Source of the DNA: Marsupella aquatica
Taxonomy: Eukaryota; Marchantiophyta
Assembly: GCA_973895155.1 (NCBI GenBank)
Contig: OZ316894.1
Location: 7,440,001-7,504,000, forward strand
Direction: 5' to 3'
Length of the DNA: 64,000 bases
Shown: positions 22,201 to 32,200 of the stretch, one piece after another
Position numbering within the stretch: position 1 is the stretch's first letter
How the letters are laid out: every line of letters starts with the position of its first letter
Translations under genes and position numbers: made by a program
The notes under the pieces: model-generated
Database searches by the model: none
Told to the model about the DNA's origin: nothing
The model's input: only the letters and a program-made list of their open reading frames with translations

Positions 22201-22892
22201 CTACCTTGAAGAAGGAATTGGAGGAAGCCCACAGGGAGCAGGAGGAGGCCAAAAATGAGCTGGAGGGGGCACGTAAGGACCTGGATGAAACCCAAGAGGA
22301 GTTGGAGGAAATCACGAGGAAGATGGAGAACCTACAGCGGCGGGCCGACAACCAAACAGAGCGGCTGAAGAAACAAGCCGCAGTATTTAAATGCTTAGCT
22401 GCAGCAGGTCCATCTCCCGTTGGGACAAACCAGTTACCAGGGGTGGTAATTGCCGAAGGACAAGCCGCGCCACCTGCACCAGTGCCGGAAGTAAGTGGGA
22501 AGGGGAAGGGACCAGCTGCCGAGCCACCAACGAAGAAGAAGCGGAAACCTTCAGGGTCAAGGAGTAATACGACTTCACAGGCCGTGGTGATCAAGGAGGT
22601 AGACCCAGCACCGACCCCAGACAGGGTCACGGCTAAGGATCCAACTACCCTAGGGGAAGGGGAGGCCGAAGCCGAGGGAGTGGCTGAAGCCGAAGCCGTG
22701 GGAGTGGCTGAGGCCGAAGCCGTGGGTATTGCCGAGGCCGGTGTCGAGGCTGAAGCCGAAGGTGGACCCAGTCAGGCCGATGGAGAGTTGACTCGGTCAA
22801 GGGCAGGTAATCTGTCAGTAGGCGGGCCAACGGCAGTGGCTGAGGAGGAAGTGTTGGGGGCGTCCATTGAGGATCCACCACCGGTGTCGTGA
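19269..22892 (+). CDS. 1207-aa retroelement-type protein with plant transposon domain and long coiled coil
   Basis: One uninterrupted frame from ATG 19269. Residues 1-50 are strongly Arg-rich. Residues about 270-470 (LLEFVGSWEP, YGKDFYLTPKVIAEVFGLPI) resemble the putative plant transposon domain (Transposase_32 type) found beside LTR retroelement genes. A Ser/Glu/Pro-rich middle follows, then a long heptad-rich coiled coil (about 780-1040). Next come a KKKRK basic patch and an Ala/Glu/Gly repeat tail (22660-22770). No protease, polymerase or integrase is present. It lies antisense inside an intron of the minus-strand transposon gene, so it arrived as a nested insertion. The 3' flank has an LTR-like motif shared with the Ty3 element; a 5' LTR is absent. 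The native function is unknown. Confidence 0.6.
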   Translation: MEPGQRPEVRLRVKTRLGLGRVKRRRLGRINGKKDRQRRGVRSACRRWWLICEHELGRRLREANYCQLLRQALGERVDTDHRPKEGMSNVNQAAHFWGCLFERATEYIKTYEDEESERAARERQELARLWELQKTAFLGGELIKDEFLWTPTSNQLDDLLFCKDSVVGIREAIKNCNDIHWELKGSTERWTRATVLGETSTAAEMKRKGAVNDEATPAKRTRSVAPKKPAEQQSRRQGEAEEEEVDPIKAIPTRDDTWKGWAATLPVEVQLHFAREEDACFTAMQTKKYQGFMTGSGLEAFVRLPWLKPEVPESDLLEFVGSWEPETNCTRIYGKDFYLTPKVIAEVFGLPIGNKTKVDTRKTLPDKEFRSFPGPSTKNGFFRNTCTNPHIGEMIDFLRVTMHCNLPRAEIGKAQVYLAERPDPSRDYNGYLLNQLKKILKEEQQVIGMGSMSRLGYHMPLLCRYARSQTFAPVLPLQVRAPEEAPTPRPLAEKPQPPVSPTIEQVFRPRKEDLPMQQPGMQSLLKLLEKEKKSASATTTATATMQDTTTEVGLHRLTRENPFAGDKERIRPESKPGVRMYVGTSSSESEAELPEAPTDEEEREKPDVQEVEEAVEDCSHDNSGYGSDHHVPGVRTCGRFVPTLPRVVRGDPNQQSSPESPPPDVAPPSFDGIKQTVQEFQERIKQEEEAALAKEKDLPGGDWPEDIRRLAEKGSKPLATIEEIRRTAWEQRPRWAMPITSTYSTYAKNRAMEYGEMCGELALGIFGEELEVGPFFHREQLEKHQLEEAVALERSKKDEVIRRLRRMEAEIEDLRAAKKAQDELRIKRHELNIMQGQLDTAQADNQNIKDKLTQTQEELADTIKEREKWKQELKNTEEAHITANSRAMAETQRKEWALKGELEKIRGALEQKEVELGKSYQGIMALQQELASLTASFKADLREKDEMLEQTYAKMNQMESVIIAELDKELRATQEERATLKKELEEAHREQEEAKNELEGARKDLDETQEELEEITRKMENLQRRADNQTERLKKQAAVFKCLAAAGPSPVGTNQLPGVVIAEGQAAPPAPVPEVSGKGKGPAAEPPTKKKRKPSGSRSNTTSQAVVIKEVDPAPTPDRVTAKDPTTLGEGEAEAEGVAEAEAVGVAEAEAVGIAEAGVEAEAEGGPSQADGELTRSRAGNLSVGGPTAVAEEEVLGASIEDPPPVS

Positions 22893-23822
22893 CGGTGCAA
22901 GGGCGCCGTTCCTTTTAGGGAGGGCGGACGTGGAGGGAGGAGGCGTGAGTGGGCAGGGCGGGCGCGGATCTCCACGTTTAGGATTAGGATCAGAACCAGG
23001 AGCGGCCCTGACACTTAGCTTAGTGGGATTGCGGTCCCACTGGTAGGAGCAACACTTGTGCTCCTGCCTTGCTGTACATAGGTAGATTCGGGCAAGTAGA
23101 TTACTGTTAAGTAGATTAGGCTTACGATGCAAAGAATGGCGGATCCACTACCAGGATAAGTACCTGGGCAGCGGGGAGCTCAGGGCCTCTTCTTTAGCAA
23201 GTTTTTAGTTTGCACCAGCCGGGCTGGGATCAAGTAGTACGAGAAGCTCTCGGTTAGTCATACAGTGACCCTTGTGTATATTCATGTTTCCTCATGCCTA
23301 AGAGCTGAATAGAGTTGGCCTCACGGCTTAGTTCGCAGAACTTGTGTATGAGATGTACTGTTTGTATGGCAAGTGCATGGTATGACTCAGTCAGAATGAG
23401 TCATTTTGCTATTTGTGTGTCGCATTAACTTGTGTGAAGAGTGCCCACATCAACAGAAGGAAGGAAAGTAAGCAGGGGAGTGAGAGTTGGATGTGTCGAG
23501 CTGAGAGAGGTCTTAGCGGCTTAACCAAGCCTATTGGGGATCATTTCGGCGGCGGAATCCAAACATACCTAACAAGACGGAGGGGAAGACAGGGGAAGAC
23601 AGGGGAAGGCCTATATTAGGCCGGCTACGTATCTCATGACCCGATGAAGGATCTGTCCAGTATATGTGTGTAAAATGTTAATAGTAGTAGTAGAAGGTTA
23701 GCAGCGTCCCATGCCGCTAAGCTGCGGAAACGGCCTCGCCAAGCACGAAACCTGCGGGAATCGGCTTGAGCTGGGGGGTTTCTTGGGTTTAGGGAGCCAT
23801 GGGACGCACCACAGCCTCCTAC
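22893..23822 (+). repeat. Possible 3' LTR/UTR of the nested retroelement
   Basis: No gene is visible. At 23545-23574 the sequence TTTCGGCGGCGGAATCCAAA and the following CATACCTAA closely match a segment of the Ty3 LTR (28955-28985). A purine-rich run (GGGGAAGACAGGGGAAGACA) follows at about 23582. This suggests an LTR-type terminus, but no second copy exists upstream of 19269, so the ends are not proven. Confidence 0.35.
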
Positions 23823-26800
23823 CTTGCTGAAGAAAATCTCACAACAATCCGAACCTAGCAAGTGGAAGGGAAGCTAGATGTGGGAACTTATCTCGAAAGG
23901 CACAAATTAACAGCACAATGAAATGACATGACATGTTAACATCATGAAAAGCCTGAATAGACATCATGTCTTTCTCAGTGTGTGCTGCAAAGTTCCCACC
24001 CACTGAATGGTCACCAAACCTCAACCACAATCTCCACAAACGTAGAAAGAATGAAACCTTGGATGCTAACACAATACGGGACCTCAAATCATGAACTGGA
24101 GAAAAGAAAATATCTAAGTAATCTGCACAAATCTCCAAGTACAACTGAGTTCCTAAACTTCGTTCATGTCGTACATCTCTCCTCTCATACATATCTTTCA
24201 GACATTGCTGCACTCTTCTTGCTGCTATTCGTTGTGGACCTGCCCAATTCTGCCGGTCAGTCCTATTCACATCATCCCAAGCCATGCCATGTTCATGAAT
24301 TGGATAATGATTGTAGACATTAGCTACATAAGATAAAGATGCATGTTGATCTCCTAGCACCAGTAAAGAAGACACTCTATCTAAGAGGTTTAACATCTTT
24401 TTCCCATTATGAGGTTGGTCTTGGTCACCAAAGCCATACAAATCTCCATTTGGTAGAATTGAAACAGAGTATGTCCACCCTTCCCACCCAACTCCGTACC
24501 TTGGGTATGATCCATTCTGCCCTCTGTGATCTTCCAGCATCAACTTTTGGCGACGTGCATCACCATCACTAGCATGTCCAAGCAAAGGGCCTACCATAGC
24601 TCTACAGTATTCATCCCAAAAAGCCTTTAACTGGACCCAATGCTCTCATACCCAAGAAGCTGTGAACTTATTACAAGTTGGAAGTGCACACACAGCCAAT
24701 TTAGGTAAGGACTCATGCAGAGGATTCACAATCACAACTCGGGCATACATGCTCTTGGGGCATTGTTCAAATGTACTTACAATTTTATCATACCCCTCAT
24801 CACCTTCACCAACTAGAATTTCCAAACCATAGGAGCATACATGCTGCTCTGAAGGTCCACAGAAACCAATGAGAGTATCATACTTTGCCTCCCACCTGAA
24901 ACACAGACATGCAATTTTTCAATATCACAGCAATTCCAGCCAAGTGCTACTTGTAAAGTCATTAAAAAAACAATTGGAAAAATGTCCAGTTCCAATTACC
25001 TAGGGCGTTCTTTGATCCTTGTTTCATCCTCAGCAAAGATAACAGGCACATCCCCCGCAATGCCCAATGAGTGCTTTGCAGCAGACAACACTCTAGCAAT
25101 CTCCTGAAAGGTTTCCTTCCGTAACCCGGTTCAAAAAGGTGTGAGTTTTGCTCTATCACGTTTTAGGGTCACAAGGCTAGGGGCTGTCAAGTTTCATGCA
25201 AAACAATGAGCAACTTGACGGCCCCCAAATTGGAACATAGCCTGAGCAATAGCTCGAGTCCTATTACTGTAACGATTACTTTTTGGCTTCCTGCCTAAAT
25301 TGCGAGCTACATCCTTCAAGAAATCCCACAAACCCTCCTTACCACCAAATGCACCATTCCTGTGTCCATTCAAAATACTCCTAAGAAACAATCTCAAATC
25401 CTTCCTGTCTGCTGCAACTCCTAACAACTCCTCTAGTTTGCGTTTCTTGGTGCTCAAGGCACATACTTTCTGAGCCTGCAAAGCTAACAACCAACGCTCT
25501 TTTTGTCGCACAAAGTTCAGCTTGTGCACTTGATCTCTTAACTCTGTGTTGGTCAAATAATCCAAACGTATACCACTAGCAGTGGTTCGGCTCGATCCCT
25601 CTGTGGACTACTGCTTTCGCTTCCTTGTGCACCCGTCCACGAAAATCATCTTCTAGTGTTATAGAATCACATTCACTACAAGTTAGATTTTCAAATCCTC
25701 CTCCATTCTGTGATAACCTCAAGCAATCCTTGTGTCTGAAACAGCCTGCTATACTCACAACACTCTCTCTACTTGGATGGAAAACATCCAAGCAACAACT
25801 TGGCTCACAATGCCATGTAATTCCCCCAGACTGATCATCCAAAATGCCAGAAATATCATAAGATATACCCTTCCATAACAGTCGAGGCACACCTCTCTCT
25901 ACCCATAATCCCCAGCAAAGCAAACTCAGACCAAGATCAACACACGTGAACCTGAACCTGAACTGCTGCCTGTCCGGGACCCATCATCTTTAAAGAACTT
26001 CAAAATCCCGCTCTGACCAGGATGTAGGTCCCTAGAATCAGTCCTCTTTGGCCTGCCCCTCTTCCCAGACCTCAAGGCAAGCATTTTTGTGTCATGCCTA
26101 GTCTCCAATGCATCCAAGTGATCTCGACTCACTAAGTGTGTCCTCAAATTGGGCTCCAAGGTAAGCTTCTTGGGGCACAAGTCAGTGTGAAGCATTCCAC
26201 AGACAGTACAGCGAACCTTAAACAGGAAAGACCTGTTTACATACTCAGGAGTACTGGGATCAGGAACAATAGAGAATAGTTTGCCATCATCCCCAAGCTC
26301 AGCATTCAATCGCTGAACTATCTCAACACCTACTTTGATGGCGTCTGCATGATCATATTCTGGCTTCTCAGAGATGTCTGCTACCTGAACCAAAGTAGAA
26401 GGAATGCCCCTTCTCCGACAATAGTTATCCTTGTGCTTATTGAAGACCAAGTGTTTGGTCTTAAAATTACTAAAGCAATTGGAGATGGATTTAGGGTTCT
26501 GAGAGTTGTCTGCATTGCCATAAGTTTCCCTACATTCAAGACACTCCAGATGCCCTCGAACATCTGTCCCCTCATCCTAGGTACGAATTCTCCAATTGTG
26601 ATCACCATAACCCTTCTTATGTACCCATTTCTCTAACCTCATCCACTCATCTTGATGGGACATCTCCCATCAATTGTGACTCAAAAGAAGCCCTTACAGG
26701 GGAGGGTGCTGGTGCTGTTGGCCCCAGTTGTGGTGTCCCAGTATTTGGACCCAATGATGCAGGAGTGCAAGGATGATAGGATACTGGTGGGATCCTCCCA

Positions 26801-27063
26801 CCATCTCCAAGTTCTTGTTGTACAACAATAACTCTTCCATCCAGCTCAAACAGATCAACTAATTTCTCATGTACAAGTTTCACTCGACCAGGAAGTCTCT
26901 CATCCCAAAAATCAAAGTCAAAGTCTAGAGTAGAGGCAATACGAGCCCTAAAATCATGTAGGGTGTGTCCTTCTTTGAATGGCAAAACACAGATTGGTAA
27001 ATCAGCCTTGTCATCCCCAACTTTGCGTATTAATTTAACATAGTTGGGTTTAGGGGCTGCCAT
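23823..27063 (-). pseudogene. Unclassified DNA-transposon protein, N-terminal and central exons
   Basis: The gene starts at ATG 27063 and runs leftwards to a donor at 23822. A zinc-finger-like region occupies 26645-25926 (HLECLECRETYG, then KTKHLVFNKHKDNYC; later CTVCGMLH). A Cys-rich block follows (WHCEPSCC, CFRHKDC, LTCSECD; 25800-25650), then a charged helical part (25565-25194). Next is an EDET-containing segment, with a probable intron 25002-24896, reading on into RWEAKYDTLIGFCG. The core has VIVNPLHESLPKL and ALPTCNKFTASWV, then GHASDGDARRQKLM. In-frame stops occur at 26577-26579 (TAG), at two TGA between 25194 and 25130, and at one TGA near 24645. A frameshift lies near 26645. The shared architecture suggests a transposase, but I cannot name the family; KDZ does not fit. 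Confidence 0.5.
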
Positions 27064-27770
27064 TGCAATACAAATCTAGAACATGCATAGCACCATTGCT
27101 TTTGGAGTCAATAACAGAAAGACCTGCACAAATACATTTGAAATACACACAAGGGAAACACATTAGGATCTTCAAGAGATGCAATGACAACATACACATT
27201 CTCATGTAATGTACATAATGTCAGCATACATTTAACAATAGAAGTGCTAATAGGCCAAAACACTTTATAATGCAATCCGTCATACATGCAAATGTATTCA
27301 GTGAAAATCATGATATACCGTTAAAGTTGGATAAAATATCTTTGGACAAAATATCCTTTTCGCCTGCTTTTCTAACAATTCCCGAGGTTTAGTGCTTCTG
27401 CTCATCAAAATGCAGCACTATTAGTGACCTTAATTATGACAAAATGTCAACACTAATAAAATTGGGTACTACCACCCATGATGCACCTTAAGTATGTGCC
27501 TTGCTCATACCCCACTAAGACGTTGAAACCTAAGTAATAGGTTTGTTCATTATTCAGATCACTGGAGCCATGAAATGTGGTCCCTGATTGGAGTCTTGAG
27601 GTGTGGATCAATAGGATGACGGGGGCAATAAAACATCTGTCGCTGTTGTCCATGTGCTTCATGTCCCAGATGTCCCTATCATGAGCAAACCCTTTGCTTT
27701 TGATCATCTGGAGACAATCTGTATGCTAGGCATTTGGACATCGTAGACATTGTACCATGTTCTTGACCAT
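27064..27770. other. Intergenic, nothing recognised
   Basis: AT-rich sequence between two minus-strand genes. Short open frames are present but none resembles a protein. It probably contains the promoter and leader of the transposon gene starting at 27063. Confidence 0.4.
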
Positions 27771-28234
27771 CTAACCCTCAAGACTCTGATAACATGTCAC
27801 ACATGTATGCAGTGGGCAGGACTTTGCATCAGCTACCAAACACCCAAAGCAATAAAATCGTACACAAAAATGATCAGAGCATTTTCGCACAATTGTAGGT
27901 GACGGTCCCACAGTGCGGCACCCATAACACATGGCCTGGTCCTGGTTACAATTTGGGCAAAACCATGGCTTCCCTCCATGATGGAGGGGAAGGACTACAC
28001 AGGGGCAAGAGTCATTTGGGGCTTCATCTCCAACCACATAATGAAATTGCCTGTGACATGGCCCATCACAAATTACCAACTTCCCACCATGCTCACAAAT
28101 TGCACAAACATGAGGGCTGGTTTGTAGAATCTCTTGCTCAGAGAACAAGGGAATACGCAATACCTCTTCTAAAGAGGCTCCTCTGTCAGAGGACTGTGTT
28201 TCTTTCTTTATGTTTGAAGTCCTTGTCGGCATGG
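27771..28234 (-). CDS. PHD-finger protein, EDM2/NSD-like zinc module
   Basis: PHD fingers read histone H3 tails. From the ATG at 28234 (preceded by a CAG acceptor-like site) about 154 aa are encoded. A C4HC3 finger is visible: CAICEHGGKLVICDG, CHRQFHY, then WFCPNC. It is followed at once by a second Cys-rich unit (CYGC, KCSDHFC, YCFGC, CPLHTCVTC). That tandem order with the CPLHxCxxC ending is typical of the plant EDM2 and NSD extended PHD module. No catalytic domain is attached; the protein is only a module. It may be an exon of a larger gene broken by the Ty3 insertion about 100 bp upstream, or cargo of the neighbouring minus-strand transposon gene. No stop lies inside it. Confidence 0.6.
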
Positions 28235-28340
28235 TTACAACTGAAATCATCACAAAGCACATCGCATATGAGAGGGACATGTATGATAGTGGGCAATCCA
28301 TAGACAAAGATAAGGTTAATCATAGCACTTGGAGAAATCC

Positions 28341-29139
28341 TGTGACGCCGCCGGTACGGCGGTTAATGAGTGATTCAGTCTAACTGCGCTCGGCACGCGC
28401 ATTAGGTGGGTCTTAGGCCGCTATTATTAGCATAACGACAGTATTTAGGTAATCATTAGGGGTAGGACATCATTAGGCAATAAGGGGGGGTTTTTAGTTT
28501 CAGAGTCGGACATCTGCGGGACATGCGGGGAGTCCCGACCTCTGGGAATGACAGAGTACCAAGGGGAGGGGGTAGGACTAAGCTCGCCGGGCGAGTGCGG
28601 AGCCGGGCTCCGTTGTAGTGTGCACCCTTGGCCTTGAACCTGTGCATTCCAGGGCTGTCGTGTCAACTAAGTGTACGCATATGTTCCCTTTGTAGTAAAA
28701 TCCTTTCCCATCATTTTTCCTTCATGTAAATCGAGATTGTATGCATGTGTGCGCATATATGTGTGGGTTTCTCGTATATGGGTGGCAGCGCTGGGCCGAA
28801 CGCACTACCCGAGACGTGCACAGGGTGCAGCCTGCGGATAAGTGGTTGCAAGCACGGGTTGAGGACCTGTATCATCGAATCCGGATCGAAGGCGGACAGC
28901 ACGAAGGCTTAGAAGCCCTTAAGCCGGGGTCGATCCTGCTATCGACTAAGGTACGTTCCGGCGGCGGAACACAAACCATACCTAGGAGGTGTCCGTATTT
29001 AGCAGTATGCGCACTTAGCGCTAGTTTACGAGAATAAGGTGCATTACGTGCTTCCCTTCCTGCCCGAACCCTCAGATTTACGAGGGATGTGCCCGTCTAA
29101 GCTGAAGTCTGAGTTAAGGCCGAAGCCTACGACGTGACA
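28341..29139 (+). repeat. Ty3 5' LTR
   Basis: TG...CA-bounded direct repeat matching 35211-36008. It carries TTCCGGCGGCGGAACACAAA near its end (28956-28975), a segment also seen downstream of the nested 1207-aa gene. Confidence 0.95.
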
Positions 29140-29261
29140 TAGCCTTTGTTTTGGCGCTAGATGGAGGGGGCACTCTACATATCGTAGAGGGAGACATGTG
29201 CGTATTCACCTAGGCAGGATACATCAGGACGTAGTACTAACCATTGCATTTATATGAGTAA
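29140..29261 (+). promoter_or_regulatory. Leader with probable primer-binding site
   Basis: TGGCGCTAGATGGAGG begins about 14 bases after the LTR end. It starts with the TGG expected to pair with a tRNA 3' CCA. Which tRNA primes was not determined. Confidence 0.4.
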
Positions 29262-32200
29262 ATGCCCGTCACTCGTTCTCAAGCAGCTTACTTGAGGAGA
29301 TTGACCAGCGAACGAGAAAGTGCAACCATAACAAGCTCCGACTCGTCGGGCTCGGAGGACTCGCAATCGTCCCGACGTATGAACATACCCCCGGGATCTT
29401 CGGGGTCCGGTTCGACCGGCCCTGCTGCGGTTCCACCACCACCACCACCACCACCACCACCACCACCACCTATGGCAGCCGCTCCACCGGTGGCCCGCGC
29501 TGCTCAGGCGCCTCCACAAATATCGCAACGATCGCGATTTCATTATCGACCTTTCAAAGGGCGTCATGGGGATGATCCGGATGAATGGTTGGATGAGTTT
29601 GAAGCCACTGCTAAAGCTAATGGGGAAGACGCCATTAAGCTAACCGTCCTCCCGGGAGTAATGCGGGGAGAAGCTCGTCCATGGTACAACTCGTTACCAC
29701 CCGGGACTACCTGGGCACAATTCCAAGCTGCATTGCTGCAGGAGTTTCGTGCCATTGGATCAGAACAGCGTTCTCTATTAAAGATTGGCCAGCTTCGCAT
29801 GGGAAAAAAAGAGTCCCTGCGGAAGTTCATTCAGAAGTTTCAGAAACTTGCGGCCAAGATCCGGCCCAGGCCAGGAGACGCGCTCCAGCTTACATGGTTC
29901 CTTCATGGTTTGCCCATGAATATGCAATTCTGGGTACGCCAGAATAATCCAATTTCAATGCAGGCGGCCATAGCGTGCGCCGAAACTTACCGGGAGTCCA
30001 CCTATAACTCCCGGCGGAGCCAGCGAGCACGCCGCAGGAAGGGTAAGTACGAAACCTTCAGTGACAGTGACTCCGAATCGGACAACGAGAGGAAGAAGAA
30101 ATGGAAGAAGAAGAAGAAACATCGTTCGACCTTGTCCAGCTCCGAGACGGAATCCAGTTCGGATTCAGCTTCAAGCATCGGATCCTCTACCTCCAGTTCA
30201 TCAGGAAGTGACTTGGAGAGCGAAAGCCGGAGCAAAAAGAAGAAGAGACGAGTGAAGAAGGAGGGGAAGATTAAACCCTGGGCGCGAAGAACGATACCAG
30301 ATCCAAAGGCTGCCGAAGCAGACAAGCTGAACGAAATCACGGATCGACTCAAAGCACTGTCAGTACATCTTGTGGAGAAGCCGGTGGAGAAGAAGAAGCC
30401 ATCTGAGATTCGAGCCCATGCGTGGTGTTCAAAGTGCTTCCAATCCGGCCATGTGGTGCAGGAATGCCCAAGGTGGAAGAACCGAGTTCACCAAGTAGAG
30501 CTGGATGATGTTGACAACCCGGGCCCCGAATCGGAGTCCACGGAGTATTTCTTTGAGGACCCTCCTGATTCCGTGTACCAGATTTCAACGGTTGGTCCGC
30601 GTAATTTAGCGGGTAGAACTGCGTACCCCTACCCAAGTAATGGCCGGAGTTTCCAGGTTATCAGTAACCCGAGCATCCCTCCTAAGCCAGGGATTTGGCG
30701 GTCCCCGGTTTGTTACAACTGTGAAAAGCCAGGACACTTTGCGAGGGAATGCACCGAACCAAGACGTCAGGGAGATGGCCGAGGCACCCCACTATGTCAA
30801 GTTTGCAAAACGGAGGCTCATTCCATGGCCAACTGTCCGTTGGTAATCGCTGCTCGAACGAGTGCGGCTAGACCGGCCCAGGCTGGACCAGTCACGAGCG
30901 ATGCAGTCGTCCAAATGATTGCTGTAGAATGGCAAGATGACAACACCGAGTGGGTGAATCTGGTGGACGTGGCGGAACACCCTAATCCATTGGATGAGGC
31001 CGAGTGCTACCGAGTGTCGACAAGGGCCAAACGGAGGAAAAAGCAAGATACTACTCCGGTGCAGCCAGCGATAAATATACCCCCGGAAAAGGACGATGAC
31101 TACCGACGGGACGACCCGAAGCTGTTTTTCCCCCGCATCGAAGAATTAGTAAAGAAACAGCTGGAGGCTTACGAAGCTCGGGAATACCAGAAGGCAATCG
31201 ATAAGGACATCAAAGCAGCCGAGACAGCCCGGCGTCAGGAGCAAGAAAAGCAAGATAAACAAGAGGAAGCCAAGCAGCAGCCAACGAAAGAAACAAAGGA
31301 GGACTATGATATTAAGGAGGACGTGAAGAGTTGCCCGGTTACAGCGACGGTGGGGCAACTGCTGCAGAACAACCCACAGTACAGACGACAACTGAGGGAG
31401 TTGCTCATGGGTCGCCGAAGGAGAAGACTACCCCGAGTTGGGAGTGCGGACTGCAACATGATATGCGAGGACCTTGGAGCGCCGGACATCTCGATCAAAA
31501 TTAATAACTGTACCATCAAGATGGTTCTTGTAGACGGAGGAGCGGGAGTCAACATCATGACTGAAGAAACGTCAGTCAAGTTAGGATACCTCACGTATCA
31601 ACCCACGGCCCGAGCTATCAGATTAGCAAACGGGGCAAGGGTCCTCCCATTAGGCACGCTCACACGAGTGCTCACTCTGGTGGGAGGGGTAGAGTTCTAT
31701 CTCAACTTCTTAGTCATGAGGCCGGTTCGTCCCTCCTCTTATCCGGTTCTTCTGGGCAGGCCGTGGCTGTACGGTGGCCGTGTAGTCACGGATTGGGGAA
31801 AGAAGGAGCTACGGTTCGGGGAACCCACCGTACGGGTATCCTGGGCAATGGACGATTATCAGGGAGAAACCCCACAAGGACCCGAGGAATATGATTCGGA
31901 GACCTCGGAGGAAGAGGAACTCAATATGATCGAACTCATCTCGTCCCTATCCGAGGAAGATGTCTTCGGAGTTGAAGCAACCCGAGAAACACATCTCCTA
32001 AATTACCCGAGGGCTGCCATTGAGTCCACCCCAAGTACATCTACTGTCGGGGATGAGGAAACGCACGAACAACTCGTCGAGACGGAGGACACGGCTCCAG
32101 CCAAGCAGGGAGCCGAGGCTACTCCTTCCATTTCAGAGCCTTGTAACCATGAACCAGCCCAACAACCGCCTGAGGCCGAAAACTCGAGACCGAGACATAA

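Noticed and set aside
23823-27063. KDZ-family transposase
   Set aside because: Cys-rich regions suggested it, but the core motifs I associate with KDZ are not found. I left the gene unclassified.
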